From Anaerolineales bacterium (GTDB taxonomy: Bacteria; Chloroflexota; Anaerolineae; B4-G1; DUEL01), in NCBI GenBank assembly GCA_015662065.1, contig DQUX01000313.1, forward strand, positions 1 to 11,779: a stretch of DNA of 11,779 nucleotides, in the 5' to 3' direction. Below the pieces are notes generated by a model that was not told the DNA's origin, did not search any database, and was given only the letters and a program-made list of their open reading frames with translations. The position numbers and the translations under genes are program-made. Positions 1 to 5,353 of this stretch are shown piece by piece. Position 1 is the first letter of the stretch. The number at the start of each line of letters is the position of its first letter.

Positions 1-33
1 CTAACTGGACGGAAAAAGAAAAAGGCGATTTGT

Positions 34-50
34 GTGTCTGTTACACTAAC
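34..50. promoter_or_regulatory. Possible operator downstream of the leftward promoter
   Basis: Two overlapping short inverted repeats are visible: GTGT-N5-ACAC at 34-46 and GTTA-N3-TAAC at 40-50. They lie just downstream of the expected start of the leftward promoter at 59-87, where a bound repressor would block transcription. A Nudix/winged-helix protein of the NrtR type is encoded immediately upstream, so it is the obvious candidate regulator. The arms are short and no second copy is available for comparison, so this is a weak call. Nothing else is seen in bases 1-33 beyond an A/T-rich leader. Confidence 0.25.
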
Positions 51-58
51 TATAGAAC

Positions 59-87
59 ATTATATGCCTGAAATTGCCTTTTGTCAA
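59..87 (-). promoter_or_regulatory. Consensus sigma70 promoter reading out of the left edge
   Basis: On the minus strand TTGACA (82-87) is followed by a 17-nt spacer and TATAAT (59-64), a perfect match to both hexamers at optimal spacing. The predicted start is near position 52, and the transcript leaves the window leftward. The TGA stop codon of the Nudix gene (84-86) lies inside the TTGACA box, so the promoter is embedded in that gene's end and should drive a separate downstream gene. The local drop in GC content supports a real promoter. Confidence 0.8.
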
Positions 88-779
88 GGAAAGAGCCGCC
101 GGGCCTTCACCTCCGCCACGGCGTCCTCTCGGAAGCGGTACAGCTTGGCCGGGCGGCCCTCCCCGGTGCGGTACGCCCCGGTCTCCTCGATGACCCCTGC
201 GCCGAGGATCTTGCGGCGGAAGTTTCGCTTGTCCAGCTTCTCCCCCAGGACGACCTCGTAGGCGGCCTGAAGCTCGCTCAGGGTGAAGGTCTCGGGCAGC
301 AGCTCAAACCCCACCGCCGTATACTCCATCTTGTACCGCAGCCGCTGGAGGGCGTAGGCCAGGATGTCGGCGTGGTCGAAGGCCAGGGGGGGGAGGCTGT
401 AGATGGACCACCAGCGGGCCTCGGCGGCGTCGTCCCCGGCGCGGGGGTGGATGGCGTGGGCGGGGACGACGGCGAAGTAGGCCACCGTGATCACCCGCCC
501 CCGGGGGTCTCGCTCTAGGGCGCCGAAGGTGTACAGTTGCTCCAGATAGACATCGGTGACGCCGGTCTCTTCCTCCAGTTCCCGCAGCGCGGCCTCCTCC
601 AGGGATTCGTCGATGCCGACAAAGCCGCCGGGGATGGCCCACATTCCCGCGAAGGGTGGGTGTTTCCGTCTGATGAGGAGCACCTGCAGCTCGCCATCGC
701 GGAGGGTGAAGATGACGACATCCACCGTCACCGAGGGACGTGGGTAGTCCTCCAGACGCTTTTCCAGGTTTCCTCCCAT
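84..779 (-). CDS. Nudix hydrolase-like protein with C-terminal winged helix (NrtR-type regulator)
   Basis: This is a 231-residue protein in two parts. Residues about 15-145 form a Nudix fold with a complete Nudix box, from G52 through E58 to R66-E67-L68-E69-E70-E71-T72-G73-V74. Residues about 158-216 match the winged-helix tail of the NrtR family (FTLSELQ, then LDKRNFRRKIL, then RPAKLYRF). NrtR proteins repress NAD-metabolism genes and sense ADP-ribose or related nucleotides through the Nudix domain. Many NrtR repressors have lost the catalytic box; this one keeps every metal-binding glutamate, so it may also hydrolyse a nucleoside diphosphate derivative. It lies 25 nt downstream of the ATL gene on the same strand and probably shares its transcript. 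The ATG at 779 is preceded by a weak AGGG. No NAD-pathway gene is visible here, but a strong promoter begins at its stop codon and may be its target. Confidence 0.85.
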   Translation of the reverse strand: MGGNLEKRLEDYPRPSVTVDVVIFTLRDGELQVLLIRRKHPPFAGMWAIPGGFVGIDESLEEAALRELEEETGVTDVYLEQLYTFGALERDPRGRVITVAYFAVVPAHAIHPRAGDDAAEARWWSIYSLPPLAFDHADILAYALQRLRYKMEYTAVGFELLPETFTLSELQAAYEVVLGEKLDKRNFRRKILGAGVIEETGAYRTGEGRPAKLYRFREDAVAEVKARRLFP

Positions 780-804
780 TCCCTATCACTCTTGCCGGAG
801 CGAG

Positions 805-1185
805 TCACGGGTCGTCCCGAATCAGCGCTTCGACTTCGGGCCCCGGGAGCCCCTCCCAGCCGAACCGCTCCCAGCTCACATACCCTCGCTCGTCGAACTC
901 GACCCCCTCGGCTTCCAGCAGCGCGCGTTGGAGATCGGCGCTGTGTTCTATACAGCTTGTGGAGATGCGGCCGCGGCTGTTGATGACACGCCACCATGGT
1001 ACTTCGTCCTCGCTCCCATCCCTTGCACCCGAGGGGTCAGAGGGAGGCAGCATGTGCAGTGCCCAGCCGACCGTCCGCGCTGCCCGCGGGTGGCCCAGCA
1101 TGCGCGCCAGCGCCCCATAGGAGGTGACCCGGCCCGGGGGAACTCGTCTCACCAGCCGGTAAACCTGTTCGAAGAAGCCAGCCAT
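805..1185 (-). CDS. Alkyltransferase-like protein (ATL), non-catalytic MGMT homologue
   Basis: This 126-residue protein matches the DNA-binding domain of O6-alkylguanine-DNA alkyltransferases: TSYGALARMLGHPRAARTVGWAL (residues about 21-43) contains the helix-turn-helix and the arginine used for base flipping. At the active site it reads PWWRV (residues 63-67) where MGMT has PCHRV, so the acceptor cysteine is replaced by tryptophan. That is the hallmark of ATL proteins, which bind O6-alkylguanine without repairing it and hand the lesion to nucleotide excision repair. An extra polar loop (residues about 49-60, rich in Ser, Asp and Gly) precedes the motif. The start at 1185 follows a short leader with only a weak ribosome-binding site. 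The gene diverges from the plus-strand sugar operon and heads a two-gene unit with the Nudix regulator. Confidence 0.88.
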   Translation of the reverse strand: MAGFFEQVYRLVRRVPPGRVTSYGALARMLGHPRAARTVGWALHMLPPSDPSGARDGSEDEVPWWRVINSRGRISTSCIEHSADLQRALLEAEGVEFDERGYVSWERFGWEGLPGPEVEALIRDDP

Positions 1186-1204
1186 TCACTGTGCCCCGTG
1201 GGCA

Positions 1205-1232
1205 AGTATACATGTCCCGCAAAGGTTTGCAA
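1205..1232 (-). promoter_or_regulatory. Promoter for the ATL-Nudix unit
   Basis: On the minus strand TTGCAA (1227-1232) is followed by a 16-nt spacer and TATACT (1205-1210). The predicted start is near 1198, giving a leader of about 13 nt before the ATL start codon. The -35 box is palindromic and is also usable by the opposite promoter. The call rests on hexamer match and spacing only. Confidence 0.5.
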
Positions 1233-1255
1233 CCCCGACCGTAGTGGGGTATAAT
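1227..1255 (+). promoter_or_regulatory. Promoter for the plus-strand sugar/glycan genes
   Basis: TTGCAA (1227-1232), a 17-nt spacer and a perfect TATAAT (1250-1255) predict a start near 1262, about 24 nt before the TTG start codon at 1286. A small inverted repeat, ACCCC (1232-1236) and GGGGT (1246-1250), fills the spacer and could be an operator. This is the only good promoter seen upstream of the long plus-strand gene train. Confidence 0.7.
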
Positions 1256-1285
1256 CCGAGCCACACCTCGTCGGGAGGCTAGACC

Positions 1286-2239
1286 TTGCGAGCGCTGATT
1301 ACTGGAGCGGGGGGATTCGTTGGCGGGCATCTCACTGCTTACCTATTGTCCAACACCGACTGGGAGCTCCTGGGGACGGTCTATCCCCGGCCGCTGGAGG
1401 GCCCACATCCGGCCCCCCGGCTCCGGCTGGTTCACGCTGACCTACGAGACCCACGGCGGGTGCAGGAGTTGATCCGGGGCTTTGAGCCTGGGGTGATCTT
1501 CCACCTGGCGGCCCAGTCCTTTGTCCCTTCCTCCTTTGCCGACCCGTGGGACACGTTGGAGAACAACGTCCGCTCCCAATTGAATCTGCTGGAGGCCGTG
1601 CGACGTTCGGGGCGGTCGACGCGGATGGTGGTGGTCGGCTCCAACGAGGAGTACGGTTCGCCCCGCCCGGAGGAGCTGCCCCTCACGGAGGAAAGCCCCC
1701 TCCGTCCGGCCAACCCGTACGCCGTGAGCAAGGTGGCGCAGGACTTCCTGGGGCTGCAGTATCACCTGGCCTATGGCGTGGATGTGGTGCGGATCCGTCC
1801 TTTCAATCACACGGGGCCAAGGCAGTCCCCCCGGTTCGTCGTGCCGGCCTTCGCCAGCCAGATCGCCCGCATCGAGGCGGGGCTGCGGGAGCCGGTGGTG
1901 CGGGTGGGGAACCTGGACGTGGCCCGGGACTTCACCGACGTCCGGGACATCGTCCGCGCTTACTACCTGGCGGCGACCGAGGCCGAATCGGGAGAGGTCT
2001 ACAACCTGGCCTCCGGCCGGCCTCAGTCGGTGCGGGATCTGTTGGAGACGCTCCTCTCTTTCTCCACGGTGGAGATTCAGGTGGAGGTGGATCCCGACCG
2101 CTACCGCCCCGCCGACACGCCCGTGGCCTACGGCAGCGCGGAGAAGTTTCGACGGCGGACGGGCTGGGAGCCCCGGATTCCGTTTGAGCAGACGTTGAGG
2201 GATGTGTTGGAGTACTGGAGGGGGCAAGTAGGCAAGTAG
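1286..2239 (+). CDS. rmd: GDP-4-keto-6-deoxy-D-mannose reductase (RMD-type SDR)
   Basis: This is a 317-residue extended short-chain dehydrogenase. It has an N-terminal GAGGFVG nucleotide-binding loop (residues 7-13), LAAQS at 74-78, the catalytic serine in GSNEEYG (S119) and the YxxxK pair in NPYAVSK (Y145, K149). The GSNEEYG and RPFNHTGP segments fit the GDP-4-keto-6-deoxymannose reductase group, which reduces the Gmd product to GDP-D-rhamnose. Gmd is encoded two genes downstream, which supports this assignment; a second dehydratase or another SDR epimerase is the main alternative. The start is TTG at 1286, chosen because GGAGG (1274-1278) lies 7 nt upstream and the protein begins exactly at the beta strand MRALITG. 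The last codons (QVGK and the TAG stop) are made from the first units of the octamer array that follows. Confidence 0.78.
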   Translation: MRALITGAGGFVGGHLTAYLLSNTDWELLGTVYPRPLEGPHPAPRLRLVHADLRDPRRVQELIRGFEPGVIFHLAAQSFVPSSFADPWDTLENNVRSQLNLLEAVRRSGRSTRMVVVGSNEEYGSPRPEELPLTEESPLRPANPYAVSKVAQDFLGLQYHLAYGVDVVRIRPFNHTGPRQSPRFVVPAFASQIARIEAGLREPVVRVGNLDVARDFTDVRDIVRAYYLAATEAESGEVYNLASGRPQSVRDLLETLLSFSTVEIQVEVDPDRYRPADTPVAYGSAEKFRRRTGWEPRIPFEQTLRDVLEYWRGQVGK

Positions 2240-2333
2240 GCGAGAATACAGGTTTGCAAGGGGGCAAGTTTGCAAGGGGGCAAGTTTGCAAGTGGGCAAG
2301 TTTGCAAGTGGGCAAGTTTGCAAGTGGCAAATT
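2222..2333 (+). repeat. Octamer tandem array, left copy
   Basis: The regular core at 2253-2324 is nine 8-nt units: five TTTGCAAG alternating with four GGGGCAAG or TGGGCAAG, that is, 4.5 copies of a 16-nt repeat. Two GGCAAGTA units at 2223-2238 precede it and overlap the end and stop codon of rmd; a degraded GGCAAA follows at 2326. The array fills the gap between rmd and the four-helix-bundle gene. The same octamers occur in inverted orientation at 2780-2823. Confidence 0.93.
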
Positions 2334-2359
2334 CGGAGTGAGGAGGATGTAAGGGGGTG

Positions 2360-2767
2360 ATGGGTTTTGAGGAGTGGGTGGCGCAGGTGCCGGAGAGTTT
2401 GAAGCGGGATCCCCTTTGGAGGTTTCGGGTTTATCCGAAGGCCCTCTACCTCTACGATCTGGCTTGGCAGGATTGCCGGCATCTGATGGGAGACCCGCGT
2501 GGGCGTGCCGTGGCCCATCAGCTTATCCGGAGCGTTGGCTCTATCTGCGCCAATATCGAGGAGGGATACGGACGCGGATATGGGAAGGAGTACTCCTACT
2601 TCCTGCGTGTCTCAATGGGCTCTGCCCGGGAGAGCCGGGGTTGGTATTACCGAGCTCGGCGGCTGCTCCCCTCCGACGTGCTGAGAAGCCGCCTGGCGCT
2701 CCTGGATGAGATCATCGCCATGCTCGCCCCCAACATCCAGCGACAGAGAGGATACCGTCGCAGATAA
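2360..2767 (+). CDS. Four-helix-bundle protein (S23/IVS-encoded protein family)
   Basis: This small protein of 135 residues has the signature of the four-helix-bundle family first seen in 23S rRNA intervening sequences: QLIRSVGSICANIEEGYGRG (residues 54-73), then FLRVSMGSARESRGWYYRA (81-99). Four amphipathic helices can be placed at about 22-43, 46-71, 75-104 and 106-129. The N-terminal segment FEEWVAQVPESLKRDPLW is an extension ahead of helix 1. Relatives include the Avd accessory protein of diversity-generating retroelements, but no reverse transcriptase or template repeat is present here. The molecular function is unknown; a nucleic-acid-binding scaffold is plausible because the C-terminus is very basic (RQRGYRRR). 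The start could be ATG 2360 or GTG 2357. A near-complete anti-SD match, TAAGGGGGTGAT, covers 2350-2361, and AGGAGG lies at 2341-2346. The gene is bracketed by inverted octamer arrays. Confidence 0.85.
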   Translation: MGFEEWVAQVPESLKRDPLWRFRVYPKALYLYDLAWQDCRHLMGDPRGRAVAHQLIRSVGSICANIEEGYGRGYGKEYSYFLRVSMGSARESRGWYYRARRLLPSDVLRSRLALLDEIIAMLAPNIQRQRGYRRR

Positions 2768-2779
2768 CCGCTACCGGCA

Positions 2780-2823
2780 ACTTGCCCACTTGCATACTTG
2801 CCCACTTGCATACTTGCCCACTT
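2780..2823 (-). repeat. Octamer tandem array, right copy (inverted)
   Basis: ACTTGCCC and ACTTGCAT alternate for five and a half 8-nt units. On the minus strand this reads GGGCAAGT and ATGCAAGT, the same repeat as the left array at 2253-2324 with one base changed in alternate units. The arms could pair across the four-helix-bundle gene. The array ends one base before the gmd Shine-Dalgarno sequence. Confidence 0.92.
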
Positions 2824-2840
2824 TAAGGGAGGTAACACCC

Positions 2841-3815
2841 ATGCCTAAAGCCCTCATCACCGGCATCACCGGCCAGGACGGTTCCTACCTGGCCGAGTTC
2901 CTGTTGGAGAAGGGGTACGAGGTCATCGGCATGGTGCGGCGCACCAGCACGGTGAACTTCTCCCGCATCCAGCACATCCAGGATAAGATCAGGCTGGTCT
3001 CCGGCGATCTGCTTGACCAGGGTTCGCTGATCTGCATTCTCCAGGAGCATATGCCCGACGAAGTCTACAACCTGGCGGCCCAGTCCTTCGTCCCCACCTC
3101 GTGGGAGCAGCCGGTCTTCACCGGCGAGGTGACCGGGCTGGGGGTGACCCGCATTCTGGAGGCGGTACGCGCGGTGGATAAGAGCATCCGTTTCTACCAG
3201 GCCTCCAGCAGCGAGATGTTCGGCAAGGTGCGGGAGGTCCCCCAGAACGAGTGCACCCCCTTCTACCCGCGCAGCCCCTACGGTGTCGCCAAGGTCTACG
3301 GCCACTGGATCACCGTCAACTACCGGGAGTCCTACGGCCTTCACGCCACCTCCGGCATCCTTTTCAACCATACCAGCCCCCGTCGGGGCCTGGAGTTTGT
3401 CCTGCGCAAGATCACCCACGGGGTGGCGAGGATCAAGCTGGGGCTGGCCAACGAGCTTCGGCTGGGCAACCTGGACTCCTGCCGGGATATCGGCTTCGCC
3501 GGTGACTACGTGCGGGCGATGTGGATGATGCTCCAGCAGCCTGCGCCGGACGACTACGTGGTCGCTACGGGGGAGACCCACTCCATCCGCGAGATGTGCG
3601 AGGAGGCGTTTGGTTACGTGGACCTGGACTGGCAGGAGTATGTGGTGCAGGACCCCCGCTTTATGCGGCCGGCGGAGGTGGACCTGCTGGTGGGGGATGC
3701 CAGCAAGGCCCGGGAGGTGCTGGGCTGGGAGCCGACCGTCTCCTTCCGCGGACTGGTGCGGATGATGGTGGATGCGGACCTGAAGCTGGTGAAGCAGGAG
3801 CACTGGGTAGGATGA
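2841..3815 (+). CDS. gmd: GDP-mannose 4,6-dehydratase
   Basis: This 324-residue extended SDR converts GDP-D-mannose to GDP-4-keto-6-deoxy-D-mannose, the common precursor of GDP-D-rhamnose, GDP-L-fucose and related sugars. The NADP-binding loop is GITGQDGSYL (residues 8-17), and RRTSTVNFSRIQHI (33-46) is typical of Gmd. The catalytic set is complete: S123 and E125 in ASSSEMFG, Y147 and K151 in SPYGVAK. These align with T132, E134, Y156 and K160 of the E. coli enzyme at a constant offset of nine. NHTSPRRG (166-183 region) is also conserved. The ATG at 2841 is chosen because AAGGGAGGT (2825-2833) sits 7 nt upstream; the longer open frame upstream only translates the octamer array. Its partner reductase is upstream, beyond the four-helix-bundle cassette. 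Confidence 0.95.
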   Translation: MPKALITGITGQDGSYLAEFLLEKGYEVIGMVRRTSTVNFSRIQHIQDKIRLVSGDLLDQGSLICILQEHMPDEVYNLAAQSFVPTSWEQPVFTGEVTGLGVTRILEAVRAVDKSIRFYQASSSEMFGKVREVPQNECTPFYPRSPYGVAKVYGHWITVNYRESYGLHATSGILFNHTSPRRGLEFVLRKITHGVARIKLGLANELRLGNLDSCRDIGFAGDYVRAMWMMLQQPAPDDYVVATGETHSIREMCEEAFGYVDLDWQEYVVQDPRFMRPAEVDLLVGDASKAREVLGWEPTVSFRGLVRMMVDADLKLVKQEHWVG

Positions 3816-3822
3816 GCGGCTC

Positions 3823-3863
3823 CACGGAACACGCAATACGCAACACATGTTGCGCGTTCCGTG
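3823..3863. repeat. Heptad inverted repeat between gmd and the mutase gene
   Basis: The left arm has heptads GGAACAC, GCAATAC and GCAACAC (3826-3846). The right arm, read on the minus strand, has GGAACGC and GCAACAT. The arms CACGGAAC (3823-3830) and GTTCCGTG (3856-3863) are perfectly complementary, and the left arm is longer by one heptad. A hairpin is likely. There is no T-run after it, so it is not a standard intrinsic terminator. The same heptads recur inside the GT4 gene at 10791-10846. Confidence 0.85.
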
Positions 3864-3902
3864 TGGCATGATATTGGATCGAGGCGGGGAGGATCTGCTG
3901 TG

Positions 3903-5324
3903 ATGATGGACATCCGCTTTGGCACCGACGGCTGGCGAGGACGGATTGCCGAGGACTACACCTTCGAGAACGTACGCCGCTGTGCGCAGGGGTTTGCTTC
4001 CTACCTGGAGGCCCACGGCAGGGGTAGGGCAGATGTGGTGGTCGGCCACGACCGCCGCTTTGGTTCCCGCCACTTCGCCATCGCCGCCGCCGAGGTGATG
4101 GCGGCCAACGGCTACCGGGTCTGGCTCACCCAGGGCGCGACTCCCACACCCGTTATCTCCTACTCCATCGTGGAGCGGGAGGCCGTCGGGGGCATAAACA
4201 TCACCGCCAGCCATAACCCCCCCTGGGATAACGGCTTCAAGGTGCGGGATGAGCACGGCGCGGCGGTGGACCCGGAGGGGTTGCGGGAGATCGAGGCGGC
4301 GATCCCCCCTATCGATGGGGTGCGGCGGGTGGACTTTGAGGAGGCTCAGAAGCAGGGTCACATCCAGGTGTGGGACCCCGCTCCCGCCTACGTCGCCCAC
4401 ATCGGCAAGCTGGTGGACATCGAGCGCATCAAAGCGGCCGGACTCCATATCCTGGTCGAGCCGATGTGGGGCAATGGCATCGGCTGGTTCCCCCGCCTGC
4501 TACAGGGAGGAAGCACGCACGTCACCGAGATCCACAATGTACCCAACCCCCTCTTCCCGGAGATGGGCCGCCCGGAACCGATCCCTCCCAACATCGATGT
4601 CGCCCTTCGGAAGGCTGTGGATCTGGGGGTGGATGTCTGCGTGATCATGGACGGCGACGCCGACCGGATGGGCATCGGCGACGAGAACGGTCGCTTCGTC
4701 AACCAGCTCCAGGTCTACGCTCTCCTGGCCTACTACTTGCTGGAGGTGCGGGGGGAGCGCGGCCCCATCGTCAAGACCCTCTCCACCACCTCGATGCTGG
4801 AGAAGCTGGGGGAGATGTACGGCGTGCCCGTCTATCAGACTGGGGTGGGTTTCAAGTACGTTGGTCCGAAGATGCTGGAGACGAATGCGATGATCGGCGG
4901 GGAGGAGAGCGGCGGCTACGCCTTCCGCGGCTCCGTCCCGGAGCGGGATGGGATCCTGGGCAATCTCTACTTCCTGGACCTGGTGGTGCGGACGGGGAGG
5001 ACCCCTTCTCAATTGCTGGCCCATCTGTACGATAAGCTGGGGGCGTCGTACTACTACGACCGGGTGGACACCCGTTTCCCATCGGAGAAGCGCCCCGAGG
5101 CAAAAGCACGATTGGACGCGGCCCGCCCGCAGCGCCTGGCCGGTCTGCAGGTGACGGATGTTGTCACAATGGATGGGTACAAGTACGTACTCGAGGACGG
5201 CGGCTGGCTCCTGGTCCGCTTCTCCGGCACCGAGCCGATTGTCCGTGTCTACTGTGAGACGACGGATGAAAGCAAGGTCAAGCCGCTGCTGGAGGAGGGG
5301 CTGCGGATGGCGGGGCTGACGTAG
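3903..5324 (+). CDS. Phosphomannomutase/phosphoglucomutase family enzyme
   Basis: A 473-residue alpha-D-phosphohexomutase carrying all four family motifs: the phosphoserine loop TASHNP (101-106, active S103), the metal-binding loop DGDADR (250-255), the sugar-binding loop GEESGG (333-338) and the phosphate-binding loop FSGTEPIVR (440-448). It interconverts hexose 6- and 1-phosphates. Next to gmd the expected job is Man-6-P to Man-1-P for GDP-mannose, but the sugar-binding loop does not by itself settle mannose over glucose. No mannose-1-phosphate guanylyltransferase is seen in the window. The start is ATG 3903, with GGGGAGG upstream at 3886-3892; GTG 3900 would have better spacing and cannot be excluded. 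The upstream open frame to 3861 only translates the heptad hairpin. The gene ends one base before another heptad array. Confidence 0.9.
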   Translation: MMDIRFGTDGWRGRIAEDYTFENVRRCAQGFASYLEAHGRGRADVVVGHDRRFGSRHFAIAAAEVMAANGYRVWLTQGATPTPVISYSIVEREAVGGINITASHNPPWDNGFKVRDEHGAAVDPEGLREIEAAIPPIDGVRRVDFEEAQKQGHIQVWDPAPAYVAHIGKLVDIERIKAAGLHILVEPMWGNGIGWFPRLLQGGSTHVTEIHNVPNPLFPEMGRPEPIPPNIDVALRKAVDLGVDVCVIMDGDADRMGIGDENGRFVNQLQVYALLAYYLLEVRGERGPIVKTLSTTSMLEKLGEMYGVPVYQTGVGFKYVGPKMLETNAMIGGEESGGYAFRGSVPERDGILGNLYFLDLVVRTGRTPSQLLAHLYDKLGASYYYDRVDTRFPSEKRPEAKARLDAARPQRLAGLQVTDVVTMDGYKYVLEDGGWLLVRFSGTEPIVRVYCETTDESKVKPLLEEGLRMAGLT

Positions 5325-5325
5325 G

Positions 5326-5353
5326 CTGCAGTCTGCGATCTGCAACTTGTGAT
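5326..5353 (+). repeat. Short heptad array at the tatD start
   Basis: Heptads CTGCAGT, CTGCGAT and CTGCAAC run from 5326 to 5346, and a degenerate fourth (TTGTGAT) covers the start codon of the next gene. The array begins one base after the mutase stop codon and takes up the whole intergenic space, where a ribosome-binding site would be expected. Confidence 0.7.

Larger units (their letters stand above)
2222..2823. mobile_element. Candidate four-helix-bundle cassette bounded by inverted octamer arrays
   Basis: A roughly 600-bp unit consists of a left octamer array, a single small gene and a right octamer array in the opposite orientation. It separates rmd from gmd, two enzymes acting consecutively, and its right boundary falls one base before the gmd ribosome-binding site (2825-2833). 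No transposase, integrase or clear target duplication is seen, so any movement would have to be non-autonomous or recombination-driven. This is an inference from layout. Confidence 0.35.

Noticed and set aside
1000..1045. Another repeat insertion behind the extra loop of the ATL protein
   Set aside because: The loop DNA has only a weak CTCCC/GGGAG pairing and no 7- or 8-nt periodicity, so ordinary loop-length variation is enough.
805..1185. Active O6-methylguanine-DNA methyltransferase
   Set aside because: The acceptor cysteine motif PCHR is PWWR, so the protein cannot accept alkyl groups.
2360..2767. Diversity-generating retroelement accessory gene (avd)
   Set aside because: The protein is in the same broad four-helix-bundle family, but there is no reverse transcriptase, template repeat or variable repeat in the window.
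2360..2767. rRNA intervening sequence
   Set aside because: The gene lies between protein-coding genes and no 23S rRNA sequence is present.
2253..2823. CRISPR array
   Set aside because: The units are 7-8 nt and directly adjacent, with no spacers and no cas genes.
2706..2840. N-terminal extension of Gmd translated from the upstream open frame
   Set aside because: It only translates the octamer array and the end of the previous gene; a strong Shine-Dalgarno sequence points to ATG 2841, where the family's first beta strand begins.
3823..3863. Rho-independent terminator after gmd
   Set aside because: The hairpin is convincing but is not followed by a T-run, and the next gene in the same direction begins 40 nt later.
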